Source: Novosphingobium huizhouense (GTDB lineage Bacteria > Pseudomonadota > Alphaproteobacteria > Sphingomonadales > Sphingomonadaceae). Taken from it: a DNA stretch of 64,000 nucleotides. The position numbers and the translations under genes were made by a program. Below, piece by piece: positions 25,898 to 34,248 of this stretch (position 1 is its first letter; the number at the start of each line of letters is the position of its first letter). The notes below the pieces were generated by a model. It searched no databases. It was not told the origin of the DNA and saw only the letters and a list, made by a program, of their open reading frames with translations. The DNA is taken from assembly GCF_020179475.1 (NCBI RefSeq), contig NZ_JAILXZ010000005.1:52640-116639 (forward strand), read 5' to 3'.

Positions 25898-27109
25898 TCA
25901 GGCCAATTTATTGAGCAAACGCCCGGCTGCGCCCGCCTCGGCAGCAAGATTGCGATTGTAGGCAAGCGGCATGCGCGGGCTCTTCCAGCGCAGCGCATCC
26001 ATGATTCCGGCGAGATCCTCGCCGCTTGCGAACAGGTCTTGGTTGAGCCCCACGCGTGTCGAATGCGCGCTGACCCCCTTGAGCAGTCGCGCGAGATCGT
26101 CGGCGGTGAGATCGCTCAGAGCCCCGCGATCGAACGCCCGCTGGATGATCGACCGGTAGATCGGTCCGATCGACCCGGGATGCAGGGCAACACTGCCGAC
26201 ATCAAACTCCAACCGGGCCGGCACCGCCGGCTTAGAGAGCGTCTTGCGTAGATCCCAGGTTTCGCGGCTTGAGATACTATCGATTCGACGCCCCTTCACC
26301 GCTGCTCGCGCCTTGTAGCGCCGCACCTGGACGCGGCGAAACAGCGGACCAGAGGATATCCCTGCGGATTGCGTCCAGGCCGCAATCGCGCGCACCGAGC
26401 GCGGCGACAGGTACGCGGTCGCCCCCTCCCCTTCCTGGTCGCCCTTGCTGCGCTGTATCGTGAGAAGCCGCGCCTCGGGATCGAGCGCCTCGACAATGTG
26501 CTCAACCGCGATCGCCACCAACTCGGAGGCGCGCAGCCCCGTATCATAGGCAACCGACAGCAGCGCGCGATCGCGCAGTCCCGGCAGATCGTCGGGGCAG
26601 GCCTCGAGCAACGCCCGCACGTTCAGCCCTCGCGGTGCCTCGCGCTCCACATCACGGACCGGCCCCTTGAAGCGCAGCGGCCGTGCCTGGACCTGCGCCG
26701 TCCCCTTCTCGCGCCGGATCGCCCGGAGCCGCAGCTTGACCAGCTCGGTCTGCGTCGGATCCTTCAGATCGAGAAGCTGGTGGATCTTCGCGATCGACGC
26801 CTTGTAGCGGCCGAGCGAAGCCGGTTTGGCCCCCTTCCCCGCCCTTGCGTCGAGATAGTCAGCCACGAGTTCGGGGGTCGCTGGCAGCGACGACCTGTGC
26901 GAGCACCGACACCAAAGATCGAACGCCTCTAGATCGGATTTGAGGGCGCGGATGCTGTGGGGCGAGGAGGCGGCCTGATAGGCATCGATGAGCGCCTTGT
27001 TGACGGTGATCGTCTGGCCGGCCCCAAGCTTCGTCACTTCCCATGCCAGATCGACCCCCGATCCCGATGGCGGGTCCGTCACTGGGCTTATGGCGGGCAG
27101 TTGTTCCAC
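25898..27109 (-). CDS. Tyrosine site-specific recombinase
   Basis: A 403-residue integrase-type protein with an N-terminal SAM-like DNA-binding domain (residues about 40-140) and a catalytic domain containing R193 (TGLRASEL), K222, H349-xx-R352 (SAHSTRVG), W375 and the nucleophile Y384. The active site looks complete. It lies two bases after the stop of the TIR-like gene, so the two share a transcript. Its role could be plasmid dimer resolution or integration of the element. No attachment site could be identified. Confidence 0.88.
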   Translation of the reverse strand: MEQLPAISPVTDPPSGSGVDLAWEVTKLGAGQTITVNKALIDAYQAASSPHSIRALKSDLEAFDLWCRCSHRSSLPATPELVADYLDARAGKGAKPASLGRYKASIAKIHQLLDLKDPTQTELVKLRLRAIRREKGTAQVQARPLRFKGPVRDVEREAPRGLNVRALLEACPDDLPGLRDRALLSVAYDTGLRASELVAIAVEHIVEALDPEARLLTIQRSKGDQEGEGATAYLSPRSVRAIAAWTQSAGISSGPLFRRVQVRRYKARAAVKGRRIDSISSRETWDLRKTLSKPAVPARLEFDVGSVALHPGSIGPIYRSIIQRAFDRGALSDLTADDLARLLKGVSAHSTRVGLNQDLFASGEDLAGIMDALRWKSPRMPLAYNRNLAAEAGAAGRLLNKLA

Positions 27110-27111
27110 GC

Positions 27112-28362
27112 TCAGGGCCTCGACTGTTCGATGATCTGGTCGTGGGTGAACGGCTCCATGCCGTAAGCCGCGGCCAGGCCGTTGAAGGCCGCGACGGCGA
27201 CGCGCTGGAGTTCCTCTACCCCGATCGACGTTAGCGTTGCATCGTACTCGTAGGAGTCCTCAACCGCCGCGTGGCCTTCGTCATTGAACTGGAACGGGCC
27301 GCGCGGCCACCAGCTGTCCCTGATGTCGGTGACGCCGAGCCGGACATGGATCGGCAGCGAACCACCATGGGCGAGCACCAGCGCGCAGTTCCGCTCCAGA
27401 AAATGGAGCCAGCGCTGGTAGAAATAGCCGGTCGACAGGGTGAGCCGCTCTTCATCTCGCTGAAACAGGAACCCCCCGCCCACGCCCCAGATTTCGCCGG
27501 TCTTCTCGAACCACTGGGTCAAGGCGACCGTGGGATCGACGCCCTCCTCCGCTGTGCCTGGCCAGTAGACCATCGCTCCGCCCTTGCTGATTCCGAAATT
27601 GAGCGCGTTGGGCTGTGCCAGCAGCGCCGGATGCCCCTCACTGCCAGCCAGAGCTTGCTTTGCTCCCGGCTTCGCCGCCCATTTCGACGGAATGATCCGC
27701 GCATAGCCCGCGAAGTGCGGCTTCCACCGCAGCTTCGTCGTGCCGTGCATCGGATTGGTCACCGTCTGCACTTCGGACCGATCAAACCAGACGTCGGCAT
27801 CACCCGGGAAATGCGACTGCCAGGGAATGGCTTCTGGCGGCAGCGGGGGAAGTTCGTCCAATGAGGCCTTCAACGCGCCCGCGAGCTGCTTTGCCAATTC
27901 TCCGCGCACGCGGCGTAGCTCGGTCGTATCGGCGCCAACCGGCAGGTGAAACGCGATCGGTCCGCGCCTACCCCGCATGTCGAACGGCAGCTTGTCGAGC
28001 GTGGCGCCCTCGAACGCGGTGTTCCAGACCTGGATGACGCGGTGCTCGCTCAGCGCTCGGTTCGCATAGCCCATCTCGAGGAGGACGTTCGGGTTCGCGC
28101 AGGCTTTGCCGCTCTCGGACACGGCGATCGGCGTGACGTCCCCGACGAAGACCGCCGCCTCGTCGATCTTGCGAAGAATGGTTGCGACGATATCGGGCGT
28201 GCCGGCGACCCCTTGGGTGTCCGAGGTCAGGCTCGGTCGATCGGCCTCTTCGACGTCGGCCGACAACATCATGATCGCGGCGTCGAGCGCGAAACGGACG
28301 ACCTCGCGCGTGACCCGGCTGTCGAGATCGCTCTGCCATGACCAGAAAACCGTCTTTTCCAC
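27112..28362 (-). CDS. TIR-like nucleotide-binding protein, candidate defence effector
   Basis: A 416-residue protein. Residues 1-140 resemble a TIR-like/nucleoside-deoxyribosyltransferase-like fold found in many bacterial defence genes: VFWSWQSDLDS at the start, SDTQGVAGTPDI, VFVGDVTPI, and ANPNVLLEMGYANRAL with a Glu at 96 that may be catalytic. The remaining 270 residues, with many Trp and aromatic residues, match nothing I know and could be the sensor. NAD cleavage on phage or plasmid challenge is a reasonable guess. The start is GTG at 28362. A transposon sits 32 bases upstream, so its native promoter has probably been displaced. Confidence 0.65.
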   Translation of the reverse strand: MEKTVFWSWQSDLDSRVTREVVRFALDAAIMMLSADVEEADRPSLTSDTQGVAGTPDIVATILRKIDEAAVFVGDVTPIAVSESGKACANPNVLLEMGYANRALSEHRVIQVWNTAFEGATLDKLPFDMRGRRGPIAFHLPVGADTTELRRVRGELAKQLAGALKASLDELPPLPPEAIPWQSHFPGDADVWFDRSEVQTVTNPMHGTTKLRWKPHFAGYARIIPSKWAAKPGAKQALAGSEGHPALLAQPNALNFGISKGGAMVYWPGTAEEGVDPTVALTQWFEKTGEIWGVGGGFLFQRDEERLTLSTGYFYQRWLHFLERNCALVLAHGGSLPIHVRLGVTDIRDSWWPRGPFQFNDEGHAAVEDSYEYDATLTSIGVEELQRVAVAAFNGLAAAYGMEPFTHDQIIEQSRP

Positions 28363-28389
28363 GCGTGAAGCCCCTGCCCGGTCTGAGCT

Positions 28390-28394
28390 GCTTG
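28390..28394. repeat. Target-site duplication, left copy (GCTTG)
   Basis: GCTTG directly abuts the left transposon tip and is repeated exactly after the right tip at 43058-43062. A 5-bp duplication is the rule for Tn402/Tn5053-family insertion. Confidence 0.92.
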
Positions 28395-28420
28395 TGTCGT
28401 TTTTACCAAACGACCGGACT
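28395..28420 (+). repeat. Left terminal inverted repeat with first TniA-type site
   Basis: The tip TGTCGTTTT (28395-28403) is followed by TACCAAACGACCGGACT (28404-28420). The right end has the same 9-base tip inverted. Confidence 0.9.
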
Positions 28421-28451
28421 GTAAGGCATTGGGATTCCTTTGACCATATGG

Positions 28452-28509
28452 GACCAAACCTCCGGACTCTCGCATTTCCAGCGTACTTTTGCTACTAAAC
28501 GGCCGGACC
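28452..28509 (+). repeat. Left-end internal transposase-binding-type repeats
   Basis: GACCAAACCTCCGGACT (28452-28468) and TACTAAACGGCCGGACC (28493-28509) are variants of the terminal 17-base repeat in the same orientation. Such arrays are bound by TniA in related elements. Confidence 0.85.
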
Positions 28510-28546
28510 CGGCAACTCGAGTCCCTGATGCAATCGGGGATAGGTC

Positions 28547-30202
28547 ATGGCCGATGCAGGCACCGCGCTGACGAAGACCACTTCTGCTGATTGGCAGGTC
28601 GCCTGTAGCCGCGAACCGGTGATCCGCGCACTCGATGAAATGCCCCGGATCACGCGCGTTGCGCTCCGCGATGCGGGCGCTGAACTGGGCTTGAGCCGAT
28701 CGCGCCTTTACGAACTGCTTGCGCGCTATCGCGAGGCGCCAGTCACCAGTTCCCTACTCGACCAAGCCGACGGTTATCCCAAAGGCCGGCAGCGACTCCT
28801 GCCCGAACTTGAAGACGTCATCACCGCTGAAATCGAACGGTTCTACCTGGCCCGCCCGAAGCCCACGCTGGCCCAGCTCGTCCGCAGCATCAACCACGCA
28901 TGCCTTGAGCAAGGTCTGTGTGCGCCAACGCGCAAAACGATTGGCCGGCGTGTTGCGGCGGTCGGAAAGAAGCGATTGATCAAGGCACGCGATGGCGCGA
29001 AGGCCGCTGCCGATCAATTCCGACCAGTGATCCAATACTACGAGGCGGACTACCCGCTTCAGATCGTCCAGATGGACCACACGCCGGCCGATATCATCAT
29101 CGTCGACGAGTATTTTCGCAGGCCCTTGTGCCGCCCTGCCCTGACACTGCAGATCGACATCGCAACGCGCGTCATCCCCGGCTTCTATGTCTCGCTTGAG
29201 CATCCCTCAGCGACCTCTGTCGGCATGGCATTGCGTCACGGGGTCTTGCCGAAGGCCCAATGGCTGGAGGAGCGCGCCGTCGATATGGATTACCCGGTGT
29301 TCGGCGTCCCCGACGTTCTTCACGTCGACAACGCCCGGGAGTTCCACTCACGCGCCCTTGCCCGCGGCTGCCAACAACATGGGATCAACCTGCGCTATCG
29401 GCCCAAACGAACCCCCCACTACGGCGGCCATATCGAGCGGCTGATCGGAACCACCATCGGCGAGATCCACCTGCTCCCGGGCACCACCTTCTCCAGCGTC
29501 GCGGACAAAGGCGACTACGACGCCGAAGGCCAAGCCTGCATGACGCTCGGCGAATTCGAGCGCTGGCTCGCGCTGCAGGTCGGCGTCTATCACTGCAACA
29601 AACATAGCGAACTTGGCATCCCACCCATCAAAGCGTGGCAGGAGATGCGGGGCAAACGCCCCCTGCCCTTGCGGCTGCCGGTCGATCCGGAGCAATTCCT
29701 GCTCGATTTTCTACCGTTCGAGATGCGCAAGGTTCGGCGCGAGGGCATCGAACTGTTTCACATGTTCTACTGGCATGGCGCGCTGACCGGGCTCGTTGCC
29801 GATTGTGACCACAAGCTGCCGATCAAGTACAATCCGCTCAACCTGTCGGCAGTCTACGTCGAGCTTCCCGACCAGACCCACCTGACCGTACCGCTTCGTG
29901 ACTGCCGCCGGCCCGCGATCACGAAGTTCGAACATCTTGCTGCGCTCAAGGCGCTGCGCGAACGCGGACGGCAGGCCGTGGACGAACAGGCACTGTTCGA
30001 CATGGTCGCCGAGCAACGCCGCATCGTTCTCGAAGCGATTGAGAAGACCAAGATCGCCCGGAAATCCGCTCAGCGTATTGCCTATGCCCTGGATATCGGC
30101 AGTCCGCCGCTCGTTCCGACCCCAGCCCCGGCGATTTCGGCCGGCGATCAGCGGGAAGAACCCCAAGATATCGTGCCATTCGAAATCGAGGAGCGACCAT
30201 GA
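28547..30202 (+). CDS. tniA: Transposase TniA
   Basis: A 551-residue DDE transposase of the Mu/Tn7-TnsB type. It has an N-terminal helix-turn-helix, a catalytic core with D177 (VQMDHTP), D261 (VDNAREF) and E297 (GGHIERLIG), and a C-terminal Mu-type beta-barrel region. It cuts and joins the transposon ends, working with the TniB ATPase whose start overlaps the tniA stop (ATGA). All three catalytic acids are present, and length is usual for TniA. Confidence 0.95.
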   Translation: MADAGTALTKTTSADWQVACSREPVIRALDEMPRITRVALRDAGAELGLSRSRLYELLARYREAPVTSSLLDQADGYPKGRQRLLPELEDVITAEIERFYLARPKPTLAQLVRSINHACLEQGLCAPTRKTIGRRVAAVGKKRLIKARDGAKAAADQFRPVIQYYEADYPLQIVQMDHTPADIIIVDEYFRRPLCRPALTLQIDIATRVIPGFYVSLEHPSATSVGMALRHGVLPKAQWLEERAVDMDYPVFGVPDVLHVDNAREFHSRALARGCQQHGINLRYRPKRTPHYGGHIERLIGTTIGEIHLLPGTTFSSVADKGDYDAEGQACMTLGEFERWLALQVGVYHCNKHSELGIPPIKAWQEMRGKRPLPLRLPVDPEQFLLDFLPFEMRKVRREGIELFHMFYWHGALTGLVADCDHKLPIKYNPLNLSAVYVELPDQTHLTVPLRDCRRPAITKFEHLAALKALRERGRQAVDEQALFDMVAEQRRIVLEAIEKTKIARKSAQRIAYALDIGSPPLVPTPAPAISAGDQREEPQDIVPFEIEERP

Positions 30203-31122
30203 CCGTCCTCTACGAGCACCTGCTTCCAGCCTACCGCGAGCAGGCGGAAAACTCCGACGCTGCACGTATAGACTGGCTCCGCCGCGACCGCTGGGTTGCC
30301 CTCCCGCAAGCAGAGATGGCGCTGTCCCGCCTTGAGGAACTGGTGACCTATCCGCCGCGCGGGCGCATGCCTTGCCTGCTGCTGTTCGGATCAACGGGCA
30401 TGGGCAAAAGCGAGATTTTGCGGCGCTTTGCCGAGTTGCACGCGTCAGCTTACGACAAGCGCGCCGGCCTCACCACCATGCCGGTCGTTGTCGTGCAAAT
30501 GCCGCCACAGCCGACCGAGGAGGAGTTCTACACCGAGCTGCTGCTGGCGATGAACTTTTCCGAATTCGACCACATCTCGCTGCGATCGCTGCGGGGCCTC
30601 GCACGCCGCACGCTCGCAGAATTCGGCGCCAAGGTCCTGGTGCTCGACGAGATCGACAAGATGCTGGCCGGCACGCCGCGGCAACAGCGGATCTTCCTCA
30701 ACACGGTCCGGTTTCTCACGAACGACCTGCAGATCCCGATCGTGTGCGCCGGCACCGAAGACGCGCGGATTGCCGTGCTCACCGACCCCAATCTTGCCGA
30801 TCGCTTCGGGGCCTTCGAGCTGCAACCTTGGCGAAACGACCATGCACTGCGCCAGTTGATGGCCAGCTTCGCCGGGCTGCTTCCATTGCGGCGTCCCTCC
30901 AATCTCGACACCAACGCGGCTCGCCAGCGCGTGATCGCGCTTACCGCCGGCGTCACCGGCCGGATATTTCGGCTGATGGAGGCGGTGGCGATCGCAGCGA
31001 TCCACAGCGGCCGTGAGATGATCGACGCGGACAGCTTCGATGACGAGGAGCTGTTGCTGCCCTTGGTCTCGATGCAGATCATCGCCGGCAACGATCGCGC
31101 GATGCGGCGGCGTGCAGCATGA
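30199..31122 (+). CDS. tniB: Transposition ATPase TniB
   Basis: A 307-residue AAA+ protein with Walker A GSTGMGKS (residues 64-71) and Walker B VLVLDE (about 146-151). It is homologous in layout to TnsC/MuB-type target-selection ATPases and probably loads TniA on target DNA. It overlaps tniA upstream and tniQ downstream by 4 bases each. It appears intact. Confidence 0.93.
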   Translation: MTVLYEHLLPAYREQAENSDAARIDWLRRDRWVALPQAEMALSRLEELVTYPPRGRMPCLLLFGSTGMGKSEILRRFAELHASAYDKRAGLTTMPVVVVQMPPQPTEEEFYTELLLAMNFSEFDHISLRSLRGLARRTLAEFGAKVLVLDEIDKMLAGTPRQQRIFLNTVRFLTNDLQIPIVCAGTEDARIAVLTDPNLADRFGAFELQPWRNDHALRQLMASFAGLLPLRRPSNLDTNAARQRVIALTAGVTGRIFRLMEAVAIAAIHSGREMIDADSFDDEELLLPLVSMQIIAGNDRAMRRRAA

Positions 31123-32356
31123 CCGACTATCTCGCCCCACTCCCCGATGAGCTGCTGACCTCATGGTATGCGCGGCGAAGCCACAAGCTTCGCGCGCGGC
31201 CAAATGCAGAGCCGCAAGCGGTCCAGGATCGCAGCGGCGCATGGCGACACCCGGATATCCAGCCAACCAGATCCTGGCTCAAAGCAGCCGCTGCTAAATT
31301 TCATGTTGATGCTGCGGTCTTGGCAGCCAATTCGCTCGCCCGACTGCGGCCCGGAGTGCCTGCGGACTTTCTGGCTTGGGAATGGGCGCCATTTTCCGAG
31401 GCGCTGGGGGGATATAGACCGGCACCGAAGCTGGCCCAGGCATGGTGCTGCCGTTGCCTCGCCGAGGATTTTGCGGCGGGTCGGCCCGCCCACATCAGGA
31501 TGCAATGGGCGGATGCCGCCTCGAGCTTCTGCCAGGTACACCGCTGGCCGCTTTTCGATCACTGCCCCTTTTGCCGATCGTGCCAATGGAAATTGGTCGC
31601 TCCCCCGCGGGGCCCACTGCGCATGTTTTGCAAGGAGTGCTGGCACCCGCTGGACCAAGCGATACCCGATGCCTTTGCCTATGCCGACGGATATCGTAAC
31701 CAATGGGACTGTGTCGCTGCCTTCGAAGCCGAGGTCCACGTTGCCTTGCGCGGCAGGACGCCCGACCAATTCCGCTTCAACTTCACATCGGCAAGCCAAC
31801 TCATCAATGAAGTGCGCGATATCTGCGGCCTGCTGCTCACCATGAGCACCGGCCACGAAGCGACAAACATTCCGTTGAACGCCTATCCCTGCGCCGCAAT
31901 GCGAGCCTATGGGTATTCGCGCCCTTTCGGGCCACCCGTTCGCCGTTTCCGCTGGCGATGGCAACCATGTGGCTGCGACGATCCCTGCTCGGGGCGATTT
32001 GCGCCATTCTCGACCCCACGGATGAAGCAGGGCGCAAACTATATGGCCCCGACGAACCATCGGCGCTCAGGGTGTTCCTCAACACGACCCACGACGCCGC
32101 GATTAACCGATTTCTCGCCGAGCCTGGGCGATGGTCGCGTTCGCTGGCACGTCGGATCGAGGACAAGCGACGAAAAGACCGGCAGGACAGGACTATCGGG
32201 AAGCTCCAGCGGGCCATCGGGCGACTGCGTCAGGCATTTGCAACGCCTTGTGGCCCAACTGAGCAGGACAGCGGCGAGCGGCGCAGCAGCGGAACGAGCG
32301 GCGTGAGCGGATTTGGGAGGTGGCGGCGCGGCACGGAACCTGGAAGCGCAGGATAG
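31119..32356 (+). pseudogene. tniQ: TniQ, frameshifted near 31,920-31,957
   Basis: The N-terminal two-thirds encode a typical TniQ: LPDELLTSWYARRSHKL, then a zinc-binding region with paired Cys (WCCRCLAE, CPFCRSC, FCKECWHPL). After about residue 270 the frame turns into Arg/Pro-rich sequence with no protein character and stops at 32306. A frame one base earlier carries on sensibly from PLAMATMWLRRSLLGAICAIL to a stop at 32356. The simplest reading is loss of one base in 31,920-31,957. The translated product would lack the normal C-terminal third, so TniQ function is doubtful. Confidence 0.75.
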
Positions 32357-32366
32357 GCCTGGCTCT

Positions 32367-32444
32367 GGGGTCCAGCCCTCGGAATATCGAAGTTGCATGC
32401 CGAATTGCTTGGCAACGCTGAACACGACAACGTAACTGGACCCC
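32367..32444. repeat. Inverted repeat before the cation transporter
   Basis: GGGGTCCAG (32367-32375) and CTGGACCCC (32436-32444) are exact inverse copies 60 bases apart; the second ends directly at the ATG. This 88-base spacer presumably holds the promoter, and the repeat could be a regulator site or a translation-blocking hairpin. Confidence 0.45.
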
Positions 32445-33053
32445 ATGACTGATTGTGCCTGCAGTTCTGCAAGAACCGACACCTTGGCCCAGCGCCGGGT
32501 CCTGCGGATTGCGCTGGTCCTGAACGCGATGATGTTCATCGTCGAGACTGGCGCAGGGCTTGTTACCCATTCAACCGGCCTCATCGCCGATGGTATCGAC
32601 ATGCTTGCAGATGCGAGCACCTATGCAATTACCCTTACTGCGGTGAGGCAAGGTGCGCGCTTCAAAGCCAATGCCGCGATGACCAGCGGAACGATCCTGC
32701 TGCTGCTCGGCCTTGGCGTGCTGGCCGAAGTCGGCCGGCGCTACTTTGGCGCCGAGCAGCCCGAGGGCCCAATCATGATCGCAGTGGGACTTGTTGCCCT
32801 GATGGTCAACGCGGCAGTCCTGCGGATGCTGGGCAAGCAGAACCGCGACGACGTGCACATCCGCGCAACGTGGATATTCACCCGTGCCGACGTGGTAGCC
32901 AACGCCGCTGTCATTGTCTCCGGCCTTACAGTCCTGCTCACCGGCAATCGCTATTTCGACCTGCTTGTCGGATTAGGGATCGGCCTCTTCGTCATTCGTG
33001 AGGCGCTGGAAATCCTTGGTGATGCCGGAAGGGCGCGCAAGCTTACCGGCTAG
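32445..33053 (+). CDS. CDF-like cation transporter lacking the cytosolic domain
   Basis: A 202-residue protein with six membrane helices of the cation diffusion facilitator type (LIADGIDMLADASTYA in helix 2, FTRADVVANAAVIVSG in helix 5). It ends right after helix 6, without the usual C-terminal metal-binding domain, and starts with a Cys pair (DCACSS). The shortened form is known in some transporters of mobile resistance elements. It overlaps the convergent MFS gene by 11 bases. Substrate is unknown; Co, Zn or Cd efflux is possible. Confidence 0.85.
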   Translation: MTDCACSSARTDTLAQRRVLRIALVLNAMMFIVETGAGLVTHSTGLIADGIDMLADASTYAITLTAVRQGARFKANAAMTSGTILLLLGLGVLAEVGRRYFGAEQPEGPIMIAVGLVALMVNAAVLRMLGKQNRDDVHIRATWIFTRADVVANAAVIVSGLTVLLTGNRYFDLLVGLGIGLFVIREALEILGDAGRARKLTG

Positions 33054-34248
33054 CGGCAGAAGCGGCCACCGGTCTAACGAAGCGGAGCATGCCGCCAGCG
33101 ATCAGCGCAAACAGAGCTCCGGCCAGGAATGTCGCTGCAGGCCCCAGCCTCGACCACAACAGGCCCGCGACGACGCTGGCAAGCAGCATGGCGATCCCGG
33201 TCGCCAGGTTGAACAAGCCAAAGCCAGAACCTCGCAACTGCGCGGGTGCCGCGTCGGCGACCAGCCTTGCAAGGACGCCTTGCGTCAGCGCCATGTGCAG
33301 ACCCCACATGGCTACCCCGGCAAAGGTCGCAATCAGCCCCGGTCCGAATGCGAGCAGCAAATCCGCGATCAAGAGGCAAACCAGTCCACCAGCCATGGGC
33401 CACCTCGGATCGGCCTGGTCCGATATCGCACCCGCCGGATAGGCTCCCAACGAATAGACCAGGTTCATCACTACCAGCACCAATGGCGTCCATGCCAACG
33501 GCAGCCCTTCGCCATTGACCCTCAGAACGAGGAAGGATTCGCTGAACCGGGCCAAGGTAAAGACAACGCCCAGCGCCACGACCATCCAGAACCCCGGGTC
33601 GAACGATCGCAAGTCCGCGAGCTTGAGCGGCGGCTTGGCACTACCCGCCTCGCGCCGCTCCGCCTCGCCGACGCCGAATATCACCAGCAGGACCGAGATC
33701 ACTGCCGGGACGAGCGCAATCCAGAAGATTGCACGCATGTTGTCGGCCAGCGCGAACATGAGGGCGATCGCCGCCAGCGGACCCAAGAATGCGCCCACCG
33801 TGTCGAGCGCCTGGCGCAGTCCATAGGCACGGCCCCGGATCTCGAGCGGGGTCACGTCGGCGACGAGGGCATCGCGCGGCGCTCCGCGCAGGCCCTTGCC
33901 GATCCGGTCGGCAAACCTCGCGCCCAGCACCGGCATCGGCCCGGCCGCGATCGCGAAGAACGGCTTCGACAAGGCGCCCAGCCCATAGCCGAGCAGGATG
34001 AGCGGCTTGCGGCGCCCGAACCGATCGGACAGGTAGCCTGAGAACATCTTGGTGATCGAAGCGGTGGATTCCCCGATCCCGTCGATCAGTCCAACCATAG
34101 CCACGCTGGCCCCCAGCGTCCCGGTTAGGAAAACCGGCAGCAGCGCGTGGATGATCTCGGAAGACAGGTCCATGAACAGGCTGATGAGCCCCAAAGCCCA
34201 GACTGTGCGCGGCACTCGCGCAGCCGGGCCGGGCCGGGTGTCTCTCAC
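33043..34248 (-). CDS. MFS transporter
   Basis: A 401-residue major facilitator with twelve predicted helices. The signature between helices 2 and 3 is GYLSDRFGRRKPLILLGYG, and a second cluster near DRIGKGLRGAPRDALVADVTP resembles the group of metal/drug exporters linked with RND operons. It is the last gene of the sensor-RND operon, overlapping the RND stop by 4 bases. It may move the metal or a ligand from cytoplasm to periplasm for the RND pump; this is inference from coupling. Confidence 0.88.
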   Translation of the reverse strand: MRDTRPGPAARVPRTVWALGLISLFMDLSSEIIHALLPVFLTGTLGASVAMVGLIDGIGESTASITKMFSGYLSDRFGRRKPLILLGYGLGALSKPFFAIAAGPMPVLGARFADRIGKGLRGAPRDALVADVTPLEIRGRAYGLRQALDTVGAFLGPLAAIALMFALADNMRAIFWIALVPAVISVLLVIFGVGEAERREAGSAKPPLKLADLRSFDPGFWMVVALGVVFTLARFSESFLVLRVNGEGLPLAWTPLVLVVMNLVYSLGAYPAGAISDQADPRWPMAGGLVCLLIADLLLAFGPGLIATFAGVAMWGLHMALTQGVLARLVADAAPAQLRGSGFGLFNLATGIAMLLASVVAGLLWSRLGPAATFLAGALFALIAGGMLRFVRPVAASAASR

